From assembly GCF_947654275.1 (NCBI RefSeq), contig NZ_CANTJS010000005.1:1-64000 (forward strand): a stretch of 64,000 nucleotides of DNA, read 5' to 3'. The stretch's first letter is position 1, and every line of letters begins with the position of its first letter. Under the pieces are notes generated by a model. It worked only from the letters and a program-made list of their open reading frames with translations. It ran no database searches and was not told where the DNA came from. The position numbers and the translations under genes were made by a program. Source of the stretch: an uncultured Oscillibacter sp. Lineage in GTDB: Bacteria; Bacillota; Clostridia; Oscillospirales; Oscillospiraceae. This document shows positions 24,166 to 33,273 of the stretch, in pieces.

Positions 24166-25548
24166 CTATCCCGCCCGGGTGGGCTTCATCTGCCGGGAGA
24201 CCGACAGCACAATGCCCATTTCCGCCAGCTGTATCATCAGGGCCGTTCCGCCGTAGCTGAAGAAGGGGAGGGAGATGCCGGTGGTGGGCAGCAGGCCCGT
24301 CACCACGCCGATGTTCAAAAAGGTCTGCATCGCCACCAGGGTGGTGACGCCCACCGCCAGAAGACTGCCGAAGCGGTTCCGGGCGTGGAGGGCAATCCAG
24401 TAGCCCCGGAGAATCAGCGCCGCAAAGAGCAGCATAATCACCGTGGCCCCCACCAGGCCCAGCTCCTCGCAGATGATGGCAAAGATAAAGTCGTTGTGCT
24501 CCTCGGGCAGGTACAGGAATTTCTGGCGGCTCTTCCCCAGACCCACGCCCAGCAGGCCCCCGGAGCCGATGGTAATCAGGCTCTGAGAGAGCTGATACCC
24601 CTTGTTCTGCATATCCGCCCAGGGATTGAGCCAATATTGGATGCGGGAAGCGTTGTAGCCAATTACAAACAGTGCGAAGTACAGCAGGCCGGCGGCAGCG
24701 CCGATGGCGGCCACCACCCAGCCCCAGTTTATGCCGCCCACCAGCATCAGCGCCGCGCCGGCGCCCAGAATCAGAACCGCTCCGGACAGGTGGGGCTCCA
24801 GGGCCACCAGACCCGCCGTGACGCCCAGAATCATCACATAGGGGGCGATGCCGTAGCGGAAGGACTGCATCTTATCCATCTTCTTGGAAATACTGTCGGA
24901 AAAGTAGAGCACCACCGCCAGCTTCGCCACCTCGGAGGGCTGGAACTGGGCGGGCGTTCCCTTGATGCCCAGCCAGCGGGTGGCGTTGTTCACCGTGATG
25001 GCGAAGGGGTTGTGGGGAATCAGCACGAATACCAGAAGGACGATGGAAAAATACATCAGAAATTTCGCAACTCCCTCAAAGCGCTGGTAGTTGATTTTTC
25101 CGATGAAGAACATCGCCGCCGTTCCGCCGGTGGCAAAGATGCCCTGACGGATGAAGTAGTAAAGGGGGTCCTGGGTTCGGGCCTCGTAATAGGCGGAGGG
25201 AAAACTGGCGGACAGCAGCATCACCAGGCCGATGGCCGTCAGCAGCATCACCAGCAGACAGAAGGGCAGGTCGATGGGGCCCTTGGCCAGCTCCCGGCTC
25301 TCCGCCTCCCGTTCCTTCCGGCGGCGGATCAGCTCCTCCTTCCGGCGGCGGGCCTCCTCCCGGCGCTGGATTTCCTCACGGCTGAGGATCCGGCGCTTCC
25401 GCGCATAGCCCGGAGGCGCGTATTGCTGGGGGCGGCGGCGTTCATAGTCCGGCCTCCGCTGTCCGCCGTACTGGGGACTCCGCCGGGCAGGCTCCGGCGT
25501 CCTCTGAGGCGCGGGCCGCCGGCGCGCCGCGCCGCTCTGTGCGCCCAT
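24166..25548 (-). CDS. ftsW: FtsW/SpoVE-type peptidoglycan polymerase with an Arg-rich N-terminal extension
   Basis: SEDS-family lipid II polymerase of the divisome (or, in sporulating cells, SpoVE). About ten membrane helices cover residues 95-455; conserved SEDS segments include NNATRWLGI, FQPSEVAKLAVVLYF, PHLSGAVLIL and GLLPTTGISLPFFSYGG. The first 90 residues are an unusual cytoplasmic, highly charged region (RREEARRRKEELIRRRKERE) likely to be disordered or coiled. AAAGGAGG lies upstream; ATG 25548 gives the better spacing than 25554. Placement between mraY and murG is standard for ftsW. Confidence 0.94.
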   Translation of the reverse strand: MGAQSGAARRRPAPQRTPEPARRSPQYGGQRRPDYERRRPQQYAPPGYARKRRILSREEIQRREEARRRKEELIRRRKEREAESRELAKGPIDLPFCLLVMLLTAIGLVMLLSASFPSAYYEARTQDPLYYFIRQGIFATGGTAAMFFIGKINYQRFEGVAKFLMYFSIVLLVFVLIPHNPFAITVNNATRWLGIKGTPAQFQPSEVAKLAVVLYFSDSISKKMDKMQSFRYGIAPYVMILGVTAGLVALEPHLSGAVLILGAGAALMLVGGINWGWVVAAIGAAAGLLYFALFVIGYNASRIQYWLNPWADMQNKGYQLSQSLITIGSGGLLGVGLGKSRQKFLYLPEEHNDFIFAIICEELGLVGATVIMLLFAALILRGYWIALHARNRFGSLLAVGVTTLVAMQTFLNIGVVTGLLPTTGISLPFFSYGGTALMIQLAEMGIVLSVSRQMKPTRAG

Positions 25549-25584
25549 GGGCATCTCCCTCCTTTCCGTTTAAACCGGGGACCG

Positions 25585-26574
25585 TCAATAGCGGCCCTGA
25601 ATTCCAAGCCAGGCCAGCACGCAGAAGACCAGCGTCACAGCGGAAAACACCGTCACCAGCTTCGCTTCGCTCCACCCAGAAAGCTCCAAATGGTGGTGCA
25701 GGGGGGCCATTTTGAAAAAGCGCTTGCCGTGGGTCAGCTTGAAATAGCCCACCTGAATGATGTCCGACAGGGTTTCCGCAATGTAGACGACGCCTACAGG
25801 AATCAGAATCAGGGGCATATCCATGGCAAAGGCCAGGGCCGCCACCGCGCCCCCCAGGAAGAGGCTGCCGGTGTCCCCCATGAAAACCTGGGCGGGGTGG
25901 TGATTGTACAGGAAAAAGGCGGCCAGTCCCCCCGCCAGGGCCGCCGGAAACAGCGCCAGAGGCGTCAGCTTCCACAGGGCGGCGGCGCAGGTGAAGAACG
26001 CCATAACCACAAAGGTGACCCCCGTGGCCTGGCCGTCGATGCCGTCCGTGAGGTTTACGGCGTTGACGCACCCCACAATCACAAAGGCCGCGAACATCAG
26101 GTACACAATCCAGTTAATTGCAAAGCTCACATTGAGAAACGGCACATAGAGCCGGTTGGTCAGCAGGGTTTCATAGCGCATCAGCGACAAAAAAACCACA
26201 GCCGCCGCCAATTGCAGCAGAAATTTCTGCCGGGCGGTAAGCCCCTCGTTCTGGTGCTGGCGGACCTTGCGGTAGTCGTCCACAAAGCCGATCAGCCCGA
26301 AGATCAGGGCGAACAGATAGACGTACAGATGGGCAAACTGCCCCTCCAGCATCTGTTCCCACCCCAGAAGGAAAATGGTGACGCCTGTTCCGATGATGAA
26401 CATCACCCCTCCCATGGTGGGGGTGCCGGCCTTGCCGGCGTGCCAGGAGGGTCCGTCCTTCCGAATCTCCTGGCCGGCTTTGAGCTTCCTCAGCTCAGCG
26501 ATGACAAACCGCCCAATCACCAGCGTCAGGGCAAAGCTGATGCCCGCCGCCAGCAGCAATGATGTATATTCCAT
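25585..26574 (-). CDS. mraY: Phospho-N-acetylmuramoyl-pentapeptide transferase
   Basis: Integral membrane enzyme that makes lipid I from UDP-MurNAc-pentapeptide and undecaprenyl phosphate. About ten membrane helices. Conserved acidic motifs are GFVDDYRKVR, NAVNLTDGIDG and FMGDTGSLFLGG, and the third cytoplasmic loop has PLHHHLELSGWSE. At 329 residues it is full length. It directly follows murE, where most bacteria would have murF in between. Confidence 0.97.
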   Translation of the reverse strand: MEYTSLLLAAGISFALTLVIGRFVIAELRKLKAGQEIRKDGPSWHAGKAGTPTMGGVMFIIGTGVTIFLLGWEQMLEGQFAHLYVYLFALIFGLIGFVDDYRKVRQHQNEGLTARQKFLLQLAAAVVFLSLMRYETLLTNRLYVPFLNVSFAINWIVYLMFAAFVIVGCVNAVNLTDGIDGQATGVTFVVMAFFTCAAALWKLTPLALFPAALAGGLAAFFLYNHHPAQVFMGDTGSLFLGGAVAALAFAMDMPLILIPVGVVYIAETLSDIIQVGYFKLTHGKRFFKMAPLHHHLELSGWSEAKLVTVFSAVTLVFCVLAWLGIQGRY

Positions 26575-26599
26575 GCCTCTCCCTCTCTCCGCCCTTTTC

Positions 26600-28051
26600 T
26601 CAGGTCGTCTTTTTCAGGTGCTCCGCCACAATCTCCCGCTCGTCCATATGGCGTTTTTCATGGCCCACCTCCTGGTAGGTCTCGTGGCCCTTGCCGCAGA
26701 GGACGACCACGTCCCCCGGTCCGGCGTGGTCCATGGCCCACCGGATGGCCTCCACCCGGTCCTCCACCACCGTATAGGGCGTTTGGGTCCCCTCCAGCCC
26801 CGGCAGAATCTCCGCGATGATGTCCGACGGGCGTTCCGTCCGGGGGTTGTCGGTGGTGACGATGACGAAATCCGCGTTTTCAGCGGCGGCCCGGCCCATT
26901 CTGGGCCGCTTCGTTTTGTCCCGGTCCCCGCCGCAGCCGAACAGGGCCACCGTGCGTCCCGCGGCAAAGTCCCGCACCGACCGCAGCACATTTTCCAGAC
27001 TGTCGGGACTGTGGGCATAATCAATCAAAACCGTGAAGTCCTTTCCGGGTGTGGGGACCACCTCCACCCGTCCCTTTACATGGGGAACCGCCCGCAGCAC
27101 AGCGGCGCTCTCCTCCAGGGAAATCCCCAGGGCCAGGGCCGCCCCCAGCACATCCAGGGTATTGTACACCATGAAGCGGCCGGGGATGTTCACACGAACC
27201 GGCGTCCGCGTTCCCTGATACACCGCCGTAAAGGCCACGTGGTCCGCCCCCAGCTCCACATCCTCCGCCCGGAGCTCCGCCGTCCCGCTCTCTCCATAGG
27301 TCAGCAGGCGGCAGGCGGCGTTCTTTGTCAGGCGGGGAGTCCAGGGATCGTCCGCGTTCACCGCGCCGGTGCGGCAGCGCTGAAACAGCAGGGCCTTGGC
27401 GTCGCAATAGGCCTCCATGGTCTGATGGAAGTCCAGATGGTCCTGGGTCAGGTTGGTGAAAACCCCCACGTCGTAGTCCACGCCATAGACCCGGTCCAGG
27501 GCCAGGGCATGGGAAGAGACCTCCATCACCACATGGGTGCAGCCCCCGTCCCGCATCCGGGCGAAGAGTCCCTGAAGCTCAAAGGACTCCGGCGTGGTCC
27601 GCTCCGTGGGCAGCGCCTCTGAGCCAATCATATTCTGATTGGTGCCGATCAATCCCACCTTTTTGCCCCGGGCCTCCAGAATGGCCTTCAGCAGATACGT
27701 GGTGGTGGTCTTTCCGTTGGTGCCGGTGACGCCAATCATGGTCATGGACTCTGCCGGGTGGCCGAAGAAATTCGCTCCAATGACTGCCAGGCAGCGGCGG
27801 CTGTCCGGCACCCGCACATGGGGAATAGCCGTGTCCTCCAGGCGCTCCTGACAGAGCACCGCCGCCGCCCCCGCCTCCATAGCCTGTGGGATGAATCGGT
27901 GGCCGTCCGCAGCGAAGCCGGTCATGGCCACAAAAAGGTCTCCAGGCCGCACCGTTCGGGAGTCCCAGCTGACGCCAGTAATCTCCAGCTCCAGAACATA
28001 CGCCTCACAGGCAGAAAATTCCCAGCCCTTCAGCAATTCTTTGAGCTTCAT
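26600..28051 (-). CDS. murE: UDP-MurNAc-tripeptide synthetase (meso-DAP adding)
   Basis: Cytosolic ATP-dependent Mur ligase adding the third stem-peptide residue. The N-terminal substrate domain has SWDSRTVRPGDLFVAM, the ATP P-loop is GVTGTNGKTTTTYLL, and the specificity motif is DNPR (TTDNPRTERP), the meso-diaminopimelate form, implying DAP-type peptidoglycan. At 483 residues it is normal. Start ATG 28051 (MKLKELLKGW) has GGGAGG upstream; the 18-residue extension is rejected. Confidence 0.96.
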   Translation of the reverse strand: MKLKELLKGWEFSACEAYVLELEITGVSWDSRTVRPGDLFVAMTGFAADGHRFIPQAMEAGAAAVLCQERLEDTAIPHVRVPDSRRCLAVIGANFFGHPAESMTMIGVTGTNGKTTTTYLLKAILEARGKKVGLIGTNQNMIGSEALPTERTTPESFELQGLFARMRDGGCTHVVMEVSSHALALDRVYGVDYDVGVFTNLTQDHLDFHQTMEAYCDAKALLFQRCRTGAVNADDPWTPRLTKNAACRLLTYGESGTAELRAEDVELGADHVAFTAVYQGTRTPVRVNIPGRFMVYNTLDVLGAALALGISLEESAAVLRAVPHVKGRVEVVPTPGKDFTVLIDYAHSPDSLENVLRSVRDFAAGRTVALFGCGGDRDKTKRPRMGRAAAENADFVIVTTDNPRTERPSDIIAEILPGLEGTQTPYTVVEDRVEAIRWAMDHAGPGDVVVLCGKGHETYQEVGHEKRHMDEREIVAEHLKKTT

Positions 28052-28139
28052 ATCGAAAACCTCCCATCTGTTTGTCACGGCTATTATAAACGGAGTGATT
28101 CGCAAAGTATACGGCCAATCCTGTCAAATAAACTGCAAA

Positions 28140-28190
28140 AGGTGCTTTAGCGGTGAAATGTGCTTTAGCGGCAAAATGTGCTTTGGCGCT
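28140..28190. repeat. Short tandem repeat between the PBP gene and murE
   Basis: Three copies of about 18 bases, GTGCTTTAGCGGCAAAAT with small changes, in the gap just after the PBP stop (minus strand). Confidence 0.75.
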
Positions 28191-30667
28191 TAATCCCGAA
28201 CCGAGCTGTCGCCAAACCGGACGGTGACCACGCTGCCGGGAGCCAGCTCCGTTCCCTCCGCCTTGTCCTGGGTAATGGCGTGGACGTTGCCGGAACCGGT
28301 GCTGGTGGTGCCCGTCACCCGCATAATCAGGCCCGCGTTGGTCAGGGCTGTGTTGGCCTCGGAGGCGGTCTTGCCCACCACATTGGGCACCGTGCTCATG
28401 CCGTCCGCCTTCTCCGCGCCCAGGTAGAGGACGATGGAGGCGTTATTGGGCACGATGGCTCCGCCGGCGGGGGTCTGGTCGGTGACGGTATCCCCGCTGC
28501 CCACCGTGCGGCAGGAGAAGCCCGCGCCCTCCAGGCGGGCCCTGGCGCTCTCCAGGGTCTCGCCCACCACATAGGGCACGGCGGCGTCGGCCCCCGCCAG
28601 CTCCTCGGCGGTATAGTTGGGGCTGATGCCCAGGTCCGGCAGAATCTCGCTCATAATCTGGCTGGCGGTGGGGGCCACCATGTTGCCGCCGGAGGGGAAG
28701 GTCCCCGTGGTACGGCTGGGGGTATCCATGGTCAGCAGCATGATGTACTGGGGATCGTCCGCCGGGGCAAAGCACATGAAGGACACCACGATGTCGCCCT
28801 TGGGATTCGAGGCCGTTTTGGTTCCGGTCTTGTCGGCGGTACCGGTTTTGCCGCCGATGCGGTAGCCCGCCACCTGGCCGTTTTTCCCGGTGCCGGAGGC
28901 CACCACATACTCCAGGCACTCCCGCACCTTGGCGGAGGTCTCCTCGCTGATGACCTGGCGGATGGGGGTGGACTCGTGCTGCTCCACAATATTCCCCTCT
29001 TTGTCCAGCACCTGTTCCACCACGTAGGGCTCGTAGAGATAGCCGCCGTTGATACAGGCCGCCTGGGCCCGAATCAGCTCCAGAGGCGTGACGTTGAAGG
29101 TCTGGCCGAAGGAGTAGGAGGCCAGGGAAACCACGTTGGAGTTGAATTCCTTCTCCTTGGCGAAAATGCCCTGGACCTCACCGATCATGTCCACATTGGT
29201 CTTCTCCATCAGGCCGAAGGACTTCAGGTATTTGTAATAGGTCTGGGTGCCGATCTTCAGGCCGATGTTGATGAAGGCCGGGTTGCAGGAGTTGCCCACG
29301 GCCTCCTTCAGAATCTGGTGTCCGTGGCCGGGCGCGCCCCGGGAGCAGTTGAAGGGCTTATCCCAGCCCTGGACCATGACGGAACCGTTGCAGTTGAAGG
29401 TGGAGCTCATGTCGATGACCCCCTCCTCCAGCGCCGCCGCCAGGGTGATGGGCTTGAAGGTGGAGCCGGGCTCATAGGTGGAGTCGATGCATTTGTTCCG
29501 CCACTGGGTTTTGACCGCGTTGGACCTGGTATCTTCCACCGCCTTGTCATAGTCCTCCTCGCTGGCAAAGTCCGTCCGCTTTTCCTCCAGCTCCAGAAGG
29601 GTCTTCTCCAGCTTGGCCTTCAGCTTCTCATCATACAGGGTGCCGCCCCTGTTGGAATCGTAATTCGGGTAGGAGGCCATCCCCAGAATGGCCCCGGAAT
29701 TCACGTCCATGACGATGCCGGTGCCTCCGTTGGCCGCGTCATATTTGCTGAGCATGCTTTCAATGCCCTTCTCCAGGGCAATCTGTACGTTGATGTCCAG
29801 GGTCAGCAGCAGGTCGTTCCCATTCTCCGCGTCGAAGTACTGGGAGTACTGAAAGGGCAGGGGCTGATTGATCCGGTTGACCTTGGCGGAGACCGTCATG
29901 CCCGCCGCGCCGGAGAGGTCCCCGTTGTATTTGGCTTCCAGGCCCACGCTGCCGTTGTTTTCCGAGTTGACAAAGCCGATGACATTGGCCGCCATGGTGT
30001 CGTAGGGGTAATAGCGCTTGGAGTCCGGGGTGAGGGACACGCCGGTAATGGCCCGCTGGTCCTCCTTGGGGACCTCGTTTCCGTTCTCGTCGATTTCCCC
30101 GTTGAGAAAGCGCCGGACCTCGTCGGCCATGTCCTTTTCCAGCTTGCTCCGGAGAATCTCGTACTGAGAATAGGTCCTCGTCATGCGCTCCTCTATTTTT
30201 TCCTGGTCAATGTTTAGAATGCGGCTGAGTCCCTGGGCCACATACGCCTCGTCCAGCAGCCTGGGCGGGGTGTAGCTCCGGCCCCTCTCGGCGGCCCGCC
30301 GGGCGTTTTCCTCCTGGGCCGTCTTCTGGCTGCTCACAAACTGGTTCAGCAGCAGGGGATTCAAAATCACCGTCTCCGCCGTGGCGGAGATGGCCAGGAC
30401 GTTATGATTCTGGTCGTAGATGGTGCCCCGGGCGGCTGTCACCGTGGTTTTCAGCGTTTGCTGGCTCACTGCGCGGTCCTGCATTTCCTCGTGGCGGTTG
30501 ATCTGCAGATCCCAGAGCCGCCAGAACAGCAGTGAGAAGGTGACGATGCCCAGCACGCCCATCAGCAGCAGGGTCCGTCCCCGGATGACCTGATTGGCCC
30601 GCCGGGCGGCGTCGCTCTTTCTGCGGGACTGGCTGGATTCAGTTTGCCGTAAGGGCTGCTTCGCCAT
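28190..30667 (-). CDS. Class B penicillin-binding protein with two PASTA domains (FtsI/SpoVD type)
   Basis: Membrane-anchored transpeptidase that cross-links peptidoglycan at the septum or, as SpoVD, in the spore cortex. One N-terminal helix (LLLMGVLGIVTFSLLFWRLW) is followed by the dimerisation domain and the transpeptidase domain with the Ser motif STFK, the SxN motif SCN and the KTG motif (GGKTGTADKTG). Two C-terminal PASTA repeats start at VPYVVGETLESA and VPNVVGKTASEA. At 825 residues it is long owing to insertions and PASTA. It occupies the ftsI position between ftsL and murE; SpoVD versus FtsI cannot be decided from sequence. Confidence 0.94.
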   Translation of the reverse strand: MAKQPLRQTESSQSRRKSDAARRANQVIRGRTLLLMGVLGIVTFSLLFWRLWDLQINRHEEMQDRAVSQQTLKTTVTAARGTIYDQNHNVLAISATAETVILNPLLLNQFVSSQKTAQEENARRAAERGRSYTPPRLLDEAYVAQGLSRILNIDQEKIEERMTRTYSQYEILRSKLEKDMADEVRRFLNGEIDENGNEVPKEDQRAITGVSLTPDSKRYYPYDTMAANVIGFVNSENNGSVGLEAKYNGDLSGAAGMTVSAKVNRINQPLPFQYSQYFDAENGNDLLLTLDINVQIALEKGIESMLSKYDAANGGTGIVMDVNSGAILGMASYPNYDSNRGGTLYDEKLKAKLEKTLLELEEKRTDFASEEDYDKAVEDTRSNAVKTQWRNKCIDSTYEPGSTFKPITLAAALEEGVIDMSSTFNCNGSVMVQGWDKPFNCSRGAPGHGHQILKEAVGNSCNPAFINIGLKIGTQTYYKYLKSFGLMEKTNVDMIGEVQGIFAKEKEFNSNVVSLASYSFGQTFNVTPLELIRAQAACINGGYLYEPYVVEQVLDKEGNIVEQHESTPIRQVISEETSAKVRECLEYVVASGTGKNGQVAGYRIGGKTGTADKTGTKTASNPKGDIVVSFMCFAPADDPQYIMLLTMDTPSRTTGTFPSGGNMVAPTASQIMSEILPDLGISPNYTAEELAGADAAVPYVVGETLESARARLEGAGFSCRTVGSGDTVTDQTPAGGAIVPNNASIVLYLGAEKADGMSTVPNVVGKTASEANTALTNAGLIMRVTGTTSTGSGNVHAITQDKAEGTELAPGSVVTVRFGDSSVRD

Positions 30668-30857
30668 GAATCATTCCTCCTAAACTGGTCACGCCTGACG
30701 GCGCCGGAGCGGTTCGCGCCGGGGCAAACCGCAAGGGACCGGCGCGCCGCTTTGAGACGGAAACGGGGGAGCAAGAAGTCCCTTCTCACTCCCCACCGCA
30801 GCGTTCCCCCCTCGCCCTGGCGGAGAGAGACCGCGTCAGTCCATTGTAGTGCGGCAG

Positions 30858-31418
30858 TCAGTCAAAATATTCCACTACCGCGTAAACGCCGCCATGGAGA
30901 GACGAGAGCAGTCGGCTGAAAAAGCCGGGCTCTTCCTTCTGGTAAACCACCGCACTGTCTCCCCCGGAGAGGTCCAGAGGACAGATCTGGCTGGCGCTGG
31001 GCTTCCTCATGCCGGCGGCGGCCGCCGCCTCCTTCACGGAAGCCATATCAAACATCTGCTCATACTGAGCTGTCAGAACCACATTCTCCGTCTCCAGCGC
31101 GGCCAGCTCCTTCCGGAGCGCCGCCGTATCGGCGGCCAGCAGAGTCAGCTGCACATAGTGCAGCAACACCAGCACCGCCAGAGCGGCAACCACCGCCACC
31201 CCCAGCACCGCCATGGCAGACACATACTGCCGTTCCCGCACCTGAACATGAGGCGCGGCGTGGACCTTGGGCGCCGCCTTGGCCTGGTTTTTCTTTCTGG
31301 GGAGCTCGCCGGCATGGCGCAGCTCCCGTTCCCGAACCGCCCAGTCCAAGTCATAGGCTAGACTTCCCCCGACGGCCTGTTCCCCGCGATACCGCGGGTC
31401 TCGCCCAGCTGAGGTCAT
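30858..31418 (-). CDS. ftsL: FtsL-like divisome protein
   Basis: A 186-residue bitopic membrane protein. A basic cytoplasmic N-terminus of about 70 residues precedes one membrane helix (SAMAVLGVAVVAALAVLVLL) and an extracytoplasmic coiled coil (ALRKELAALETENVVL) ending with the MFDMASVKEAAAAAGMRKP segment typical of FtsL/DivIC. The assignment rests on topology and its position between rsmH and the PBP gene. I start at ATG 31418 (MTSAGRDPR), since GGAAGGGAG is then well spaced; the GTG at 31427 is too close to that site. Confidence 0.82.
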   Translation of the reverse strand: MTSAGRDPRYRGEQAVGGSLAYDLDWAVRERELRHAGELPRKKNQAKAAPKVHAAPHVQVRERQYVSAMAVLGVAVVAALAVLVLLHYVQLTLLAADTAALRKELAALETENVVLTAQYEQMFDMASVKEAAAAAGMRKPSASQICPLDLSGGDSAVVYQKEEPGFFSRLLSSLHGGVYAVVEYFD

Positions 31419-31527
31419 AGAGGCCACTCCCTTCCTGTTTCATCCATACCTTCCAAACAACTCAACAATCCATAAATAAAGACGGCTCCGCCGGTGTGCC
31501 TGTCCGTCCGCCTGAAAATGCCTGTTC

Positions 31528-32469
31528 TCAGAGATCGAAGGGATCCAGCTTCTCCGCCGCCCGAAGCCGCGCGCTGCGGGCCCTGGGGTTCTCCGCCACC
31601 TCTGCGGGGCCGGGCGTTCTGGGCTTCAGCAGCCGCAGAACCGGTTTTTTGCCGCACACGCACACGGGAAAGCCCGGCGGGCAGGTGCAGCCCTGAGACA
31701 GCTCCCGCAGGGTCCGCTTCACGATGCGGTCCTCCAGGGAGTGAAAGGTGATGACGGCCAGCCGTCCGCCGGGAGCCAGTCCCGCCGCCGCCGCCCGCAG
31801 CATGGGGGGCAGAGCGTCCAGCTCGCCGTTGACCGCGATGCGGATGGCCTGAAAGCTCCGCTTCGCCGGGTGCTGCTTCTCCCGCAGAGCCGCGGGAGGC
31901 ATGGCGGACCTGATGATATCCACCAGCTCCAGGGTGGTCTCAATGGGGCGGGTCTCCCTTCTCCGGAGAATGGCCCTGGCAATGGCCGGGGCATAGCGCT
32001 CCTCGCCGTATTCATAGAGGATGCGCCGCAGCTCCTCCCCGCTCCACTCATTGACCACCGTCCGGGCCGTCAGCGCCTCGGCGGTGTCCATCCGCATATC
32101 CAGCGGCGCGTCCTGCATGTAGGAAAATCCCCGGGATGCGTCGTCCAACTGCGGCGAGGACACCCCCAGGTCAAAGAGCATTCCGTCGACTTCGCCGGCC
32201 TCCGTCTGCCGCAGGACCTCCCCCAGCTCCGAAAAGTTGCTGTGGACCAGGGTCACCCGGTCCATCCAGGGCGCCAGCCGCTCTCTGGCGGCGGCGATGG
32301 CGGTCGGGTCCCGGTCTATGCAGATCAGCCGGCCGCCGTCAAGGCGGCGGACGATCTCCCGGGAATGCCCCGCCCGGCCCAGGGTGCCGTCGACATAGGT
32401 TCCTCCGGCGCGGATGTTCAGCGCCTCTATGCACTCGTCCAGCAGGACGGACTTGTGTGTGTATTCCAT
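31528..32469 (-). CDS. rsmH: 16S rRNA m4C1402 methyltransferase
   Basis: SAM-dependent methyltransferase acting on 16S rRNA C1402 (formerly MraW). The N-terminus HKSVLLDECIEAL, SAM site VDGTLGRAGHSREIV, LVHSNFSEL, LFDLGVSSPQLDDASRGFSY in overall form, and the C-terminal AVITFHSLEDRIVK are characteristic. At 313 residues it is full length. Start ATG 32469 is chosen because the conserved MEYTHKSVLL begins there; the ORF extension runs into mraZ. Confidence 0.97.
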   Translation of the reverse strand: MEYTHKSVLLDECIEALNIRAGGTYVDGTLGRAGHSREIVRRLDGGRLICIDRDPTAIAAARERLAPWMDRVTLVHSNFSELGEVLRQTEAGEVDGMLFDLGVSSPQLDDASRGFSYMQDAPLDMRMDTAEALTARTVVNEWSGEELRRILYEYGEERYAPAIARAILRRRETRPIETTLELVDIIRSAMPPAALREKQHPAKRSFQAIRIAVNGELDALPPMLRAAAAGLAPGGRLAVITFHSLEDRIVKRTLRELSQGCTCPPGFPVCVCGKKPVLRLLKPRTPGPAEVAENPRARSARLRAAEKLDPFDL

Positions 32470-32470
32470 C

Positions 32471-32914
32471 TTACCCCTTGTTCCTTCTGGCGCGGGCCAG
32501 GGCGTCCATGGCCGCGGCCATATCCCCCTCTTCCAGCATCTTCCGTTCCCGCTCGGTCCAGACGGACTCGTCCCAAATCTCCGCAAACGTATTCAGGCCC
32601 ACTATGGTGCAGGTTTTTTTCAGCCCCGCGTAGGTCCGAAGATTGGAGGGAATCAGCACCCGCCCCTGTCCGTCCGGCTCGCACTGGACGGCGTTGGCAT
32701 ACAGCAGCGTCAGAGCCCTGGCCTCGGTATAGGGCAGCTCGTCCATCTCGTCGGACATCTGCTCCCACTTGGCCTGAGGGTAGATTGTCAGGCAGTGCTC
32801 CGCGCCGATGGTGATATAAAAAGTATCGCCCAGGGCCTCCCGCATGGCGGAGGGAATCACAAGCCGGCCCTTGGCGTCAATGCTGTTATTGGATTTCCCC
32901 AGCAGTCTAGCCAT
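32471..32914 (-). CDS. mraZ: Transcriptional regulator MraZ
   Basis: DNA-binding regulator of the division/cell-wall cluster, with two SpoVT/AbrB-like half-domains. The N-terminal motif [20 protein letters not shown] and the second [13 protein letters not shown] are the paired DxKGRxxxP motifs. At 147 residues it is normal. Start ATG 32914 (MARLLGKSN) is preceded by AAGGGGGCGG. It is first in the cluster, ending one base before the rsmH start, and three MraZ-type boxes lie just upstream. Confidence 0.96.
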   Translation of the reverse strand: MARLLGKSNNSIDAKGRLVIPSAMREALGDTFYITIGAEHCLTIYPQAKWEQMSDEMDELPYTEARALTLLYANAVQCEPDGQGRVLIPSNLRTYAGLKKTCTIVGLNTFAEIWDESVWTERERKMLEEGDMAAAMDALARARRNKG

Positions 32915-32960
32915 GGAGCCGCCCCCTTTCCCCTCTTTTTGGGACAGGATGGGGTTTGGT

Positions 32961-33036
32961 CCCACTTATGTGTCTCAATCACCCACTTTTCCCCACCTAT
33001 GCTTTTGAGTATACGAAAATATCGCGGGAAAAGCAA
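32961..33036 (-). promoter_or_regulatory. mraZ promoter with MraZ boxes
   Basis: Minus strand TTGCTT (33036-33031), 17-base spacer, TATACT (33013-33008). Downstream are three GTGGG boxes (plus-strand CCCAC at 32992-32996, 32982-32986 and 32961-32965), spaced 10 and 21 bases, i.e. on one DNA face, as known for MraZ autoregulation. Their place at and after the start site suggests repression. Confidence 0.82.
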
Positions 33037-33149
33037 GGATTTTTTTTCGACAGAAAACAGGGGAAAAGCTGGGTTTTTCGCCAATTATCGCTCGATATCT
33101 GCAAAATAAAACATCTGTTCTACCGTTTTTCTTTACCCCCTCTGCGCAC

Positions 33150-33196
33150 AAAAAACCCCTGTTGACACAATATTTTGTGCCAACAAGGGGTTTTTT
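33150..33196. terminator. Bidirectional terminator upstream of the division cluster
   Basis: AAAAACCCCTGTTG and its near complement CAACAAGGGGTTTTTT, with an inner CACAA/TTGTG stem. It insulates mraZ from the coiled-coil gene upstream. Confidence 0.85.
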
Positions 33197-33273
33197 AGGG
33201 CTTTATGGCCTATATCTATAGAGCCTTCCATATATTTCAATTCCGGCTTCGGCGTTTTTTACAAAATTTCAAA

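Noticed and set aside
23908-26562. 884-residue plus-strand ORF antisense to ftsW and mraY
   Set aside because: Shadow of the division cluster genes; Gln/His/Gly-rich and without homologue-like motifs.
28083-28126. Promoter of murE from TTGACA and TATACT or TATAAT boxes
   Set aside because: The spacings (10 and over 30 bases) do not fit; murE is probably read from the upstream promoter.
28178-30217. 679-residue plus-strand ORF antisense to the PBP gene
   Set aside because: Shadow frame; transpeptidase motifs are on the other strand.
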